Positions 1 through 8,789 of a stretch of DNA of 64,000 bases are shown here, piece by piece. The DNA is from [Phialemoniopsis] sp. UDSM-2020 (Eukaryota; Ascomycota; Sordariomycetes; Thyridiales; Thyridiaceae). How positions within the stretch are numbered: the first letter of the stretch is position 1; each line of letters opens with the position of its first letter. The stretch spans positions 3,038,001-3,102,000 of the forward strand of contig JAEILZ010000008.1 in the NCBI GenBank assembly GCA_018873225.1. The letters are read 5' to 3'. The notes beneath the pieces are model-generated. The model saw only the letters and a list, made by a program, of their open reading frames with translations. It was not told where the DNA came from and ran no database searches. The translations under genes and the position numbers were made by a program.

Positions 1-29
1 AACGACAGATAACTAACCTTGACCTATAG

Positions 30-733
30 TATGTTCTGCCCTCGAGATTCAATCCCACGCAATCGTGCCGGGGTCCATTCGCATGGTGTACGCTGTCATC
101 TACTCCCTCCTTCTCGGCTTCGGCATCATGGTTGGCGCCGCACTCTACGGCATCTTTGACAGCTCAGCGACCTCGGCTACCACCTGCGAAAACCCCATCC
201 CGGCATACTACGGCTTCATATTCGTGCCGCTGTTCGCCGTCTGCATCAGTGTCATCTACCAGGCGAAATGGCGCCAGATGCCCGTCATGGTCATCATGGC
301 TTTCGCTGGCTACATCGTCAACTACTTCAGCGGCATCAAGTTCGTCGCCAGCCCGCAGATCGCGCCGACGCTGGGCGCCCTCGCCGTCGGCCTGCTCGCG
401 AACCTTTGGTCACGAGTGCGGCACGGCGTCGCTGCCGCCACGCTGATCCCGGCCATCTTTTGCCAGGTGCCTGGTGGGTTGGCGTCTACAGGGGGTCTCC
501 TCAGCGGCCTGGCGACGGCGGACCAGTTGCGGAACTCGACATTGTCTTCCAACGGGACGGACAGTAACTCGACGACTACCAGTCTGCCAACCACAAGTGC
601 TGTCAACACAATGGTCTTTGATGTTGCGGCGCGCATGATCCAGATCGCCATGGGTATCTCGGTCGGTCTTTTCATATCTGCATTGCTGATCTGGCCACTC
701 GGAAAACGCAGGAGTGGTCTCTTCAGCTTCTGA
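30..733 (+). CDS. ThrE/Prm10-like membrane protein, C-terminal exon (5' partial)
   Basis: This is the last exon of a gene that begins outside the window. The window opens inside an intron: a branch-like CTAAC at 13-17 and a TAG ending at 29 precede an open frame read from 32 to the TGA at 731-733. The frame starts ALEIQSHAIVPGS and runs into hydrophobic segments (VYAVIYSLLLGFGIMVGAAL, YYGFIFVPLFAVCISVI, MPVMVIMAFAGYIVNYF and a final helix before GKRRSG). This pattern matches the C-terminal half of the fungal pheromone-regulated membrane protein 10 family, related to bacterial threonine/serine exporters (ThrE, DUF1212/DUF3815). A Ser/Thr/Asn-rich loop lies before the last helix. Transport substrate is unknown for the fungal branch. 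It is probably the neighbour of the catabolic cluster rather than a member. Confidence 0.8.
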
Positions 734-1078
734 TCTTTTAGTTGCATGCATGAGGATAGAAAAACAAACACTTAGACTTAACAGACACAGATTGTCATAG
801 AAAGGGCGAGCCATAGAGGCTCTAGGAAGACAGAAACGGAAAAGTTGGGTACCACGTTGATGGCAATGCCACGTGTATTTTGAGACTGGGACTTTGACGT
901 GGACTGGAAGAAAGCATTGTCGTCTCAGGAACTGGCAGGGAGGGTCTATTTTCATGGAGTTGGCGGGTCATGCTAGCATCACATTGGATTTCGGGTTTCG
1001 CGTTTAATGCATCATCATGGGCATTTCAAGTTGTCATTAGAGCAAGACTAGGTAGTAGGGGCTGCATCCGCATTATGA
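734..1078. other. convergent intergenic spacer
   Basis: This stretch lies between the 3' ends of the Prm10-like gene and the LLM monooxygenase gene. I see no conserved frame, RNA gene or repeat in it; it should hold the two 3' UTRs. Confidence 0.6.
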
Positions 1079-2413
1079 TCATTCCTTGTCAAAGAATTGG
1101 TTCCTCGGTCGAGGCAATCCGAGGTGCTCCCGAAGTGTGCTTCCCTCGTAGTCCTTCCTGAAGAGTCCTCGCCGCTGCAGCTCTGGCACAAGTCGGTCAG
1201 TAACGGCCTCGAGCCCTTGAGGCAGGAAGGGGAATGTGACAGTGAACCCATCCGACGCTCCCTCTGCAAGCCAGGTTCCAAGCTCATCTGCCACAGACTC
1301 GGGGCTTCCAACGAAGGCAAGCCCAGAGTAGCCTCCGTAGCGTTGTGCAAGCTGCCTAACCGTCAAGCCCTCGTCCCGGGCAAGCTTGATGACGCTCTCA
1401 CGACTCGTTTTGCTCGCGTTGGTGTCGGGAATGTCTTCCGGCAGTTGCCCATCAGGGTCAAAGCCAGAGGCATCGGTGCCAAGCGCAATAGACAAGGAAG
1501 CGATCGCACTGTCGTAGTGGACGAAGCTATCCAGCTCGAGGCGCTTAGCCTTGGCTTCCTCGACCGTGTCGGCGACGACGATGAGAGCTGCGGGAAGGAT
1601 CTTGATGTGGTCTGGATTTCGGCCAGCCGCAACAGCTCGCCCTTTGATGTCTGCGTAGAGCGCCTTTGACGACCCTATGTCACGGGGTGAGCAGAAGACG
1701 ACTTCCGCTGTCTCAGCAGCCAACTGCCGTCCGGGCTCGGACTGTCCGGCCTGTACAATGACAGGCCAACCTTGCACCGGTCGCGCAATGTTGAGCGGTC
1801 CCCGGACCTTGAGATCATCCCCTTCGTGGTTGAGTACATGCAGCTTCTCCGGGTCAAAGTAGATCCCGCTCTCCCTATCGCGGATAAAAGCGTCATCGGC
1901 AAAGCTGTCCCACAGGCCGGTGACCACATCGTAAAACTCGCGCGCCCGCTTATACCGGTCGCTATGCTCCATGTGCTCATCCCTGCCAAAGTTCTTCGAC
2001 GACTCCGGGTTGCCGGTCGTCACAATGTTCCACGCGGCCCTGCCGCCGCTCAGGTGGTCGAGCGACGCGAACCGGCGCGCGATGTGGTACGGCTCGTCGT
2101 ACGTCGTCGACGCCGTGGCCGCAAGCCCGATGCGGTCCGTCACTGCTGAGAGGGCGGACAGAAGAGTGAAGGGCTCGAAAGATGTCACTGTGTGGCTGCG
2201 CCGCAGGGCCTCGAAGGGCATGTTGAGTACAGCGAGGTGGTCCGCCATGAAGAAGGCGTCAAACTTGGCCGCCTCGAGCTTCTGGATGAAGGACTGGAGG
2301 TGCGTCAGGTTGAAGTTGGCATCGGGGTAGGAACCCGGGTACCGCCATGCGCCGGTGTGCAGGCTGACTGGCCTCATGAAGGCCGTCAAGTGCAATGTCT
2401 TGGACTCTGGCAT
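1079..2413 (-). CDS. LLM-class flavin-dependent monooxygenase (NtaA/SnaA/DszA family)
   Basis: Single-exon gene of 444 residues, the usual length for the family. The N-terminus (LHLTAFMRPVSLHTGAWRYP), the segment with SGGRAAWNIVTTGNPESSKN and the RGPLNIARPVQGWPVIVQAG block are typical of the nitrilotriacetate/pristinamycin/dibenzothiophene-sulfone monooxygenase group of the bacterial-luciferase-like superfamily. These are two-component enzymes that use reduced FMN and O2 to oxidise amines, sulfones or ring carbons. The partner flavin reductase is not encoded in the window. The start at 2413 fits the family N-terminus. It begins the cluster and is transcribed the same way as the MFS gene upstream of it. 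In fungi such enzymes are commonly linked to breakdown of N- or S-bearing organics; the substrate here is unknown. Confidence 0.9.
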   Translation of the reverse strand: MPESKTLHLTAFMRPVSLHTGAWRYPGSYPDANFNLTHLQSFIQKLEAAKFDAFFMADHLAVLNMPFEALRRSHTVTSFEPFTLLSALSAVTDRIGLAATASTTYDEPYHIARRFASLDHLSGGRAAWNIVTTGNPESSKNFGRDEHMEHSDRYKRAREFYDVVTGLWDSFADDAFIRDRESGIYFDPEKLHVLNHEGDDLKVRGPLNIARPVQGWPVIVQAGQSEPGRQLAAETAEVVFCSPRDIGSSKALYADIKGRAVAAGRNPDHIKILPAALIVVADTVEEAKAKRLELDSFVHYDSAIASLSIALGTDASGFDPDGQLPEDIPDTNASKTSRESVIKLARDEGLTVRQLAQRYGGYSGLAFVGSPESVADELGTWLAEGASDGFTVTFPFLPQGLEAVTDRLVPELQRRGLFRKDYEGSTLREHLGLPRPRNQFFDKE

Positions 2414-3164
2414 TCTGAAGTCTGTTGCTTGGAGCTCTACTGATGTCGAAGTGTCAATGAGAGAGCGACCTCAGAAGCAAAGAAGCATGTGAACAAATAT
2501 CACTCTACATCCGATTTCATATATCCTGCTCTTCCGGTGGATTACAAATGGGATTATTGATCAAGCATGTTCATGGATGCGGGGACATGTCGACATCGTC
2601 TTGACCGATGGCGCGATCTTGAGATAATATGTCAACGCACCACATTCGAGGTCTGGCGTGTACGCGGTGGTCCTTTGACATACGTACAAGAATGTGCATT
2701 GCACATCCATGCCGAGTAAATGTATAGACTGAATTGTCTTCGATATGAGAACGGCATCACTGTCACGATCCCATGCTGGAAAACCCCTTCCCTCTGATTC
2801 CCCGAGCTTTACAGGGGAAGCTCAGAGTCGGGAACAAACAGGGCTTGATCAACATGGCAATAGGACGGGGAATGCAAGAAAATAGGCCGTACTGCCGCAA
2901 GCCGAGTCGGGCGCTTGCCACGTGGGTGGGCTGTATCATACCGGGAAAGGCTTCCGTGCCGGCGCCAAGCAAGGGTGCCGGCGGCAGCTCCAGTCCACCA
3001 CAAGTGGGGCGATGTGGTCGTCAAGCAATGGAGAAGATTCGACATGCTCAAAGTGTAGTCATAAGATGGGATTGAAGAGCGAAGAACATTGATTACAGTA
3101 CTATGGCTTGGCACTATGGTATATCACATCTCCATGAATACGTTTAAAGGGACCTTCCCATCCT
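2414..3164. other. intergenic region, 5' side of the LLM monooxygenase gene
   Basis: About 750 bases between the start of the LLM monooxygenase and the 3' end of the MFS gene, both on the minus strand. No supported gene. It must contain the monooxygenase promoter; a GTCGGG half-site like those in the 5.1-5.3 kb promoter occurs near 2906 but without its mate. Confidence 0.5.
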
Positions 3165-4796
3165 TTACATGCCCGCGTCAACCTCGCCTTCACGCAGAAC
3201 AGGCGGGCTGGGCTCGATCTTCTTGCTTCCAGGCGGATACTTCTTGACCAACCACCAACCCAGTATCGTCAGCAGGAGCTCGATGGCGAAGAACATGGCA
3301 GCCATCTCGTAGCCGATCTTGAACTTGGGAGCCTCGCCCGTGTTGTAAACCAGAAGCGGCACCCAGGCCTGGAAGGTGAAAGCGGCTGTTTCGACGATAC
3401 CGATAATGACAGCACGGTGCTCAGCAGAATGGCTGCAGATCTCGTTGATCCAGGTGATGATAAGTGCACCAGCGCCGGTCTCACAGAAGGTGAGCAGCCA
3501 GCCGGCCATCATGGCGGGGATGTTCGACGAGGGCCAGACGGACAGGATAATGCAACCGATGATGGCAACCATGCAAGCAATGATGATGATGGGCCAGCGC
3601 TTGCCGATAGCATCGGAGCTCCAGGCGTAAGAGAGGGTGAAGAAGATCTGGAGACCATAGCCCGCGGTAGGAATCAGGTTGACCTGCTCAGTCGAGTACA
3701 TCTTTGTTGCCTTGAGCCACAGGTTCATGTAGCTGTAGATACGGATACCAAGGACGTGGCAGATAAACATGGTGCAGAACAGGTAGACGGGCCACTGCGT
3801 AAAGATCTCCCGGATGATGCCCCAAGTCAGGCGCTTCATCGGGGCACGACCGACACGCTCCATACGGCCTGTAGCCAGCTCGCGGTCTCGGATCTTGAGC
3901 CAACGGGCCTTGGATGAGGTCGGTGCGTCAGGGATAGCCCAGTAACCGTACAGAGCAATTGGCACACCGATGATGCCGTCGAAGATAAAGAGCCACTTCC
4001 ACGCGGCCAGGCCAGCTCTGCCGTTCATACCGGAGTAAAGAGCAGCTTGCAAGTATCTGATTGTTTCGTTAGTCGTTTGTCTCGGTGAATAAGGATATCT
4101 GACAAGCTATAACATACCCGGAGAACATCTGTGCCGCACTCGAAGACGCCTGGAAGATGCAGGCACGCTTGCCCAGCTCCATAGGTGTGTACCAGTTGCC
4201 GAGCAGGGTCATGATACCGGGATACGCGGACGCCTCGAGCAGTCCGACGAAGAATCGCAGCGCGTATAGGGTCTGGACGTTCTTGGCGCCCGCCATGCCC
4301 ATCACGAGGAAGCCCCATATCAGCTCAAGAGTCGGCAGCCAGATAGAAGGGCGGATTTTGGTCAGCATCAACTGGGACGGGACCTGTCCCAGGATGTAGC
4401 CGATGTTCCAGTACGTCGTCAGGTAGTTCAAGTCATTGCCCGTCATGAACAGGTCCTCCTTCATGCCCGAAACGTACGCGTTGCTGACCTTTGATTGGAC
4501 CGTGTCAGTACACAGATTCAGATTCTCCCCCACGGGGTGTCGCATGCCAGATTACTCACATTGGTCTGGTCGAGGTACTTGACAAAGTACGCGATGCAGC
4601 AGTAGCTCAGAATCCACCAATCGATCTTTGCGATGAACTTGCGCTCCTCGGGCGTCTTGTCGAGCGAGTCCCACACGACGGCGAGAATCCTCTTGCTGAG
4701 CGGGCGTTTGGCAGCCGGGGCCTCCCGACTCGCCACCGATCCGTCCTTGACGCCGACGGGGTGGGCCTTCTCAGTATCCTCCACAGGGGTCTCCAT
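3165..4796 (-). CDS. MFS transporter, anion:cation symporter (allantoate/pantothenate permease-like) family
   Basis: Three exons (4796-4560, 4488-4118, 4056-3165) close in frame to 499 residues. Introns of 71 and 61 nt have GTGAGT/AAG and GTATGT/CAG ends. The junction around intron 1 reads DQTN-VSNAYVSGMKEDL, the signature of the first transmembrane helix and loop of the fungal ACS/Dal5 group (allantoate, pantothenate, nicotinate and biotin-precursor permeases). The second exon carries the RFFVGLLEASAYPG motif. Twelve hydrophobic segments are expected and visible, with both ends cytoplasmic and charged. Members import small organic acids or amides with protons. It is divergent from the dipeptidase gene, with which it shares a promoter holding two matched dyads, so it may import that enzyme's substrate. 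Confidence 0.93.
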
Positions 4797-5522
4797 CGCG
4801 TGCGCAGGAGGTCAGAAAACGAAGATGTTTTGGCTTCGCGTGTCGTCAGGATAGACGTGTTGGGTGTCAGGACGAAGCTGGAGATGCAATGCAGATCACG
4901 GCGAGCTCGACACTTTATATCCAGGCACGACTGCTGTAATATCAAGATCAGCCGTTCTGGAAGGGATAAAGGATGCAATGGTGTCGATTACGCCATGTTG
5001 GTCTGTTTGACACAAGTGATATGGTGGGCACAGATATCCAGAAAATGGATGATTCCCCAGATGGCCATGTGCAAAAACCCTTGCTGGTGTGGACCTAGAC
5101 CACAAGGGCGGGCGCGAAGGTCCTGCTAGGTCGTCGGGCGACCCCCGACTGACCGTGCTGAGGTCTTCCTAAAGCGGTAATTCTCCCATGTCGCGGTCGT
5201 GGATGGGGTGTCCTGACTCGCCGCTAGCCTTGTGGCGGATGCGCGGATCCATTCTTCTCGCCCGGTCTGCTGGTCGGGTGGCGCCCGACGACCTGACTAA
5301 TGATTGAGAATTTCACTATCAACGCCGGAAATACGTATCTCGATGTGGTGGTGAAGCCCGACTTGGCCGACATTGACGCTCTAGGATCCCTGACGTGATT
5401 TGCGTGATCATATGCGAATTCAATAGATCCAAGAAGACCTGTTTCGATTGAGAGTATTGAAGGAGCAGAATTTCCGCCATCTCGACTGATTGATTAACGT
5501 CACCACTCTCGCAAGTGTCAAA
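4797..5522. promoter_or_regulatory. divergent promoter between MFS transporter and dipeptidase
   Basis: This 726-base region separates two genes read outward. It holds two arms of a long inverted repeat (5128-5149 and 5273-5294), listed separately. No gene is supported inside it. Confidence 0.6.
5128..5294. promoter_or_regulatory. paired GTCGGG-N5-CCCGAC dyads in inverted orientation
   Basis: The arm 5128-5149 and the reverse complement of 5273-5294 agree at 20 of 22 positions. Each arm contains its own perfect dyad, GTCGGG-N5-CCCGAC (5133-5149 and 5273-5289), and the two mismatches fall inside the N5 spacers. CGG/CCG half-sites in inverted arrangement are what Zn2Cys6 dimers usually bind. 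The location midway between two divergent cluster genes supports a binding-site role. The assignment to either regulator in the window is inference. Confidence 0.55.
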
Positions 5523-6527
5523 ATGGTTTCCGAAGCTGAGGCTCGCGAGATTTACGCCTCGTCGATTCACTTCGACGGGCTGAACATCTGCAATTGGTCT
5601 CGCGACATCTTCGAGGCATGGAACAAGGGTGGCATCACCGGTGTCTCGTGCACCTGCGGACTGTGGGAAGGTTTCCGGGACAGCATTGCCAACGTTGTCC
5701 AGTGGAAGAAGTGGTTTGAGGAGCACTCCGACTTGATTGTCCAGGCGCATACCGTTGCCGACATCCGAGCCGCAAAGAAGGCTGGCAAGACTGCCGTACT
5801 GCTTTCATGGCAGAACACGGCCGGTATCGAGGACAAGCTGGACTACCTGCGCGTGTTCAGGGATCTCGGTGTCAAGAAGATGCAGCTCACGTACAACACT
5901 CAGAACTATTCCGGAGCGGGCTACACGGAACTCAATGACTCTGGTCTCACTGGGTTCGGCCGAGAAGTTGTCGACGAGATGGCCAAGCTGGGCATGGTGG
6001 TGGATCTTAGCCACGTTGGCTACAAGACCACGGAAGATGTCATCAAGTACGCCCCGGAGGGCAAGCCCCCATGCTTCTCGCACGTGCTGCCCTGCGGTCT
6101 CAAGGAGCACCCCCGAAATAAGCCGGACGAGCTTATCAAGCTGCTGGGATCTCGCGGTGGCTTTGTCGGTCTGTCGCAATTCGGCCCCCACATGGCCAAG
6201 GGCAACGACAGCACCATCGACGACTATGTCGACGCTGTTGACCACGTCATCAGCCTCATCGGAGAGGACTTGGTTGGTATCGGATCCGATGCCAGTGAGG
6301 GACACGGCCGGCCCAGCGAGTTCATGGCGTGGTGCAACAAGGACAAGGGCTACGCCCGGCAGCTGACACCGTGGGGTAGCCAGAAGGTCATCAAGCCGTT
6401 GGGACCGCTAGCGGAGCGGGCCGAGCTCGCATGCGCGATGGCCAGGAAGGGCTGGAGCGAGGAGAAGATGCGCAAGGTACTGGGCGAGAACTGGCTTCGC
6501 TACCTAGAGAAGATCATCGGCTCATAA
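5523..6527 (+). CDS. membrane-dipeptidase-family metallohydrolase (peptidase M19)
   Basis: Single exon, 334 residues from the ATG at 5523 (context TCAAAATGG). The binuclear zinc ligands of the M19/renal dipeptidase family are visible in order: the HxD pair in SIHFDGLN, the bridging Glu in TAGIEDKL, the His in VVDLSHVGY and the His in CFSHV, followed by GIGSDASEGH, which aligns with the family's GxGSD segment. No signal peptide or GPI tail is evident, so it is likely cytosolic. The DGLNxxNWSR start marks a branch of M19 also found in bacteria, whose members are poorly characterised and may cleave small amides other than dipeptides. It sits divergent to the ACS-type transporter and next to the Rieske gene. 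Substrate unknown. Confidence 0.93.
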   Translation: MVSEAEAREIYASSIHFDGLNICNWSRDIFEAWNKGGITGVSCTCGLWEGFRDSIANVVQWKKWFEEHSDLIVQAHTVADIRAAKKAGKTAVLLSWQNTAGIEDKLDYLRVFRDLGVKKMQLTYNTQNYSGAGYTELNDSGLTGFGREVVDEMAKLGMVVDLSHVGYKTTEDVIKYAPEGKPPCFSHVLPCGLKEHPRNKPDELIKLLGSRGGFVGLSQFGPHMAKGNDSTIDDYVDAVDHVISLIGEDLVGIGSDASEGHGRPSEFMAWCNKDKGYARQLTPWGSQKVIKPLGPLAERAELACAMARKGWSEEKMRKVLGENWLRYLEKIIGS

Positions 6528-6750
6528 ATCGAGATTGACTTCTAATCGTCACTACTTGTCCATGTTTGTCTGTGTCCTTGAGAGAGGAGTTCTGAGTAAT
6601 CCTACACTGGCCAGTGAGAATCCCTGACTGGAGCCCCAAGGAGTAGGCTTCCCAGCTTCAATCACTATGTCCATACAACATGATAAACACATACTGATTG
6701 AAAATGTAAGTCGTAGATCTCTTCGGGACTCCAGCTACGAAGTCCCTACA

Positions 6751-8270
6751 TTACCAAGCTAGCTCTGGTATCTGGTTGCCATTCGCTGCGCAGTCCAACC
6801 CCTTACAGAAGTCTACATCGGCCTGCACCTTGCCATTGTTGGTGTACCTGGGTGTTGCCGGCCAGATTTCACCGCCCGCCTTTTCCTCTTGTCGGCGATG
6901 GGACATGACCAATTCCCTCGTCAACTTCTGGAAAAACAATGGGCCCTGTTGAAGTCAGCATGAGACTAGTGGACGATTGGTCGTAGTAGCTACTTACCTT
7001 CTCAACACGCGGATGAAGTTCACCGTTCAAGAAAATGCCAGCGTTCAGATTTTTCTGCGCTGCATTACAAAGATCCTTGTCTTCTTTCAGAATCTGCTTG
7101 AAAGTGTCGCTGATATAATTGAAGGCCTCGTCGGTTGCGTTGCGGTGTCTGTAGACTTCGTACTCCATCTTAGTCTGGGAGGCCGAGATGGGGATGCACC
7201 TCATGATGTAGAAGAAGTCAGGGCTTCTACACGTTAGTTCATATCTGCAAACGCTGACTGCAAATACTCACGAGACAGTGATGGATGCATTAGGGTAGTA
7301 AAAGGTACTGTAGATACCCATGCCTTCTGCGTCAGGCTTGTCGACGTTGAAGTGCTGAATGTGTCCCCCTGCTGTCTCGACCCAGTACTTGCTGAGGTCA
7401 GTCATGCCGTTGAGACAAGGATGTCCAGTCGGGCAATGATAACACTTGGAGCAAATAGGTCAGTATGAGGTTCCACTTCCGACGATCGAATTCCATTTAC
7501 TTACCTCGTTGTAGTTGTCGGCTAATGTTTTCCAATTGTAGTCGCCGACCATTTCCCATTGATGATCAAAGCGGTAGTTCTCCATGTCGAACTTCTGGAG
7601 CCTCGGCTGCTCATCGACCGTCGCGAAATCTTGTTCCCAGGAGATCTCTGGTGTCTCATTGGAGTCAAGGTTTACCCAAATGAATCCCAAGCGGTCCACG
7701 TGTACGTGGACTTTGAAAAGTCCGTTCTGGCTTTTGTCAAAGCCCGGAGTCTCTTGGTACTTTGGGGCTTTGGCCAGCTTGCCATCAAATCCATATGACC
7801 AGCCTTGGTGGAAACTTGTCAGCCCTTGGATCATTAGATCATTAATAAAGTTCAGAAGTCCTACCATGATACTTGCAAGCCAAGACCTTCATGCTTCCAC
7901 TATCCTTCTCAACCAGAGGATACGCTCTGTGACGGCATACATTGTGATGGGCCTTGATGTCCCCTTGGCGGTCTTTGATAAGGAAGAAGCTAAAGCCAGC
8001 CTCAGTGATCTGAAGGAAGTCTCCGGCCTCAACAAATCGAGCCTTGTGTGACACCACAATCCATTTCTTGGAGTAGATGGCACGTCGCTCTAGCTCGTAC
8101 ATGGGCTGAGATCGATACCAGGAAGCTGGCAGAGCCTTGTCTGTAATTGGGACATCGTTGACCTGTTGTTGCTTTGACGCAGGTCCGAAGCCAAACCAAC
8201 GAGTCATGATTGGTAGACCTTTGACCACAAAGGCAAAGAATAGCAGACACTGGAGTGCGATGATGAACAT
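6751..8270 (-). CDS. Rieske non-heme iron oxygenase, alpha subunit
   Basis: Five exons (8270-7865, 7803-7505, 7444-7272, 7226-6998, 6945-6751) close to 433 residues; introns are 45-61 nt. The Rieske [2Fe-2S] ligands are CRH at about residue 109 and CKYH at about 131. The catalytic domain begins with NECYHCPTGH, giving the two iron-binding His at about 238 and 243 preceded by Glu 235. The overall form resembles choline-monooxygenase/GbcA-type and aromatic-ring-hydroxylating alpha subunits. The first 20 or so residues are hydrophobic (MFIIALQCLLFFAFVVKG), suggesting a membrane anchor; a later Met at about residue 22 is an alternative start. No ferredoxin or reductase gene is in the window. It shares a 519-bp divergent promoter with the Baeyer-Villiger-type monooxygenase gene, implying co-regulation. 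Substrate unknown. Confidence 0.92.
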
Positions 8271-8789
8271 GAGGTTAGACAGGCTCGGGACTGTGTCGTT
8301 GGGCTTGGTGCTCTCTTGCCAGTCGTGTCGGGTATCCTATCTAAGTCTTCCTTTAGTACGTCCGATATCTTTCGCCATCTTCTGCAGTTATCCAGCCCTC
8401 CGATATCATCGACTGCTGATATCTTCTACCCCGAGTCTTGTCCCCGCAATGCCTGTCTAGAAGTGGGTCCGGACGCGGCCGGTCCCCATCCGGCCCAGCC
8501 CTCCGCCCTCCGGACCCACAGGCCTCGTGTCTGGTGATAGCATTGTAATCGCATTACGAATGCGTCTTATTCGTCAATCACCCTGGACGACATCATCTGA
8601 TTGCATTATGGGTCTCGGATGAGGTATTCAGTGCGCTGATAAGTGGCTTGGGGCGGTCCGGCTCCGCGCTTACGAGCGCGAAAGGGCACTCAGTTAAGAG
8701 TCCCCAGAACTGGGATCTTCTGAATGTGTGTCCAGCCAGAGGCTCACCAGGGCAATTAGACAATGTCAAGCCATCCCACACGTGACAAT
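8271..8789. promoter_or_regulatory. divergent promoter between Rieske oxygenase and FAD monooxygenase
   Basis: 519 bases between two genes read outward. Its left half contains a GC-rich block (about 8463-8519) inside otherwise balanced sequence, made of nested inverted repeats listed separately. No gene is supported. Confidence 0.6.
8463..8519. promoter_or_regulatory. 11-bp perfect inverted repeat with nested dyad
   Basis: GTGGGTCCGGA at 8463-8473 is the exact reverse complement of TCCGGACCCAC at 8509-8519. Inside the 35-base loop a second dyad, GGCCGG and CCGGCC, flanks TCCCCAT. Several CGG/CCG half-sites result. This may be a Zn2Cys6 regulator operator or a structured leader; no transcript data are available to choose. 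Confidence 0.45.
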
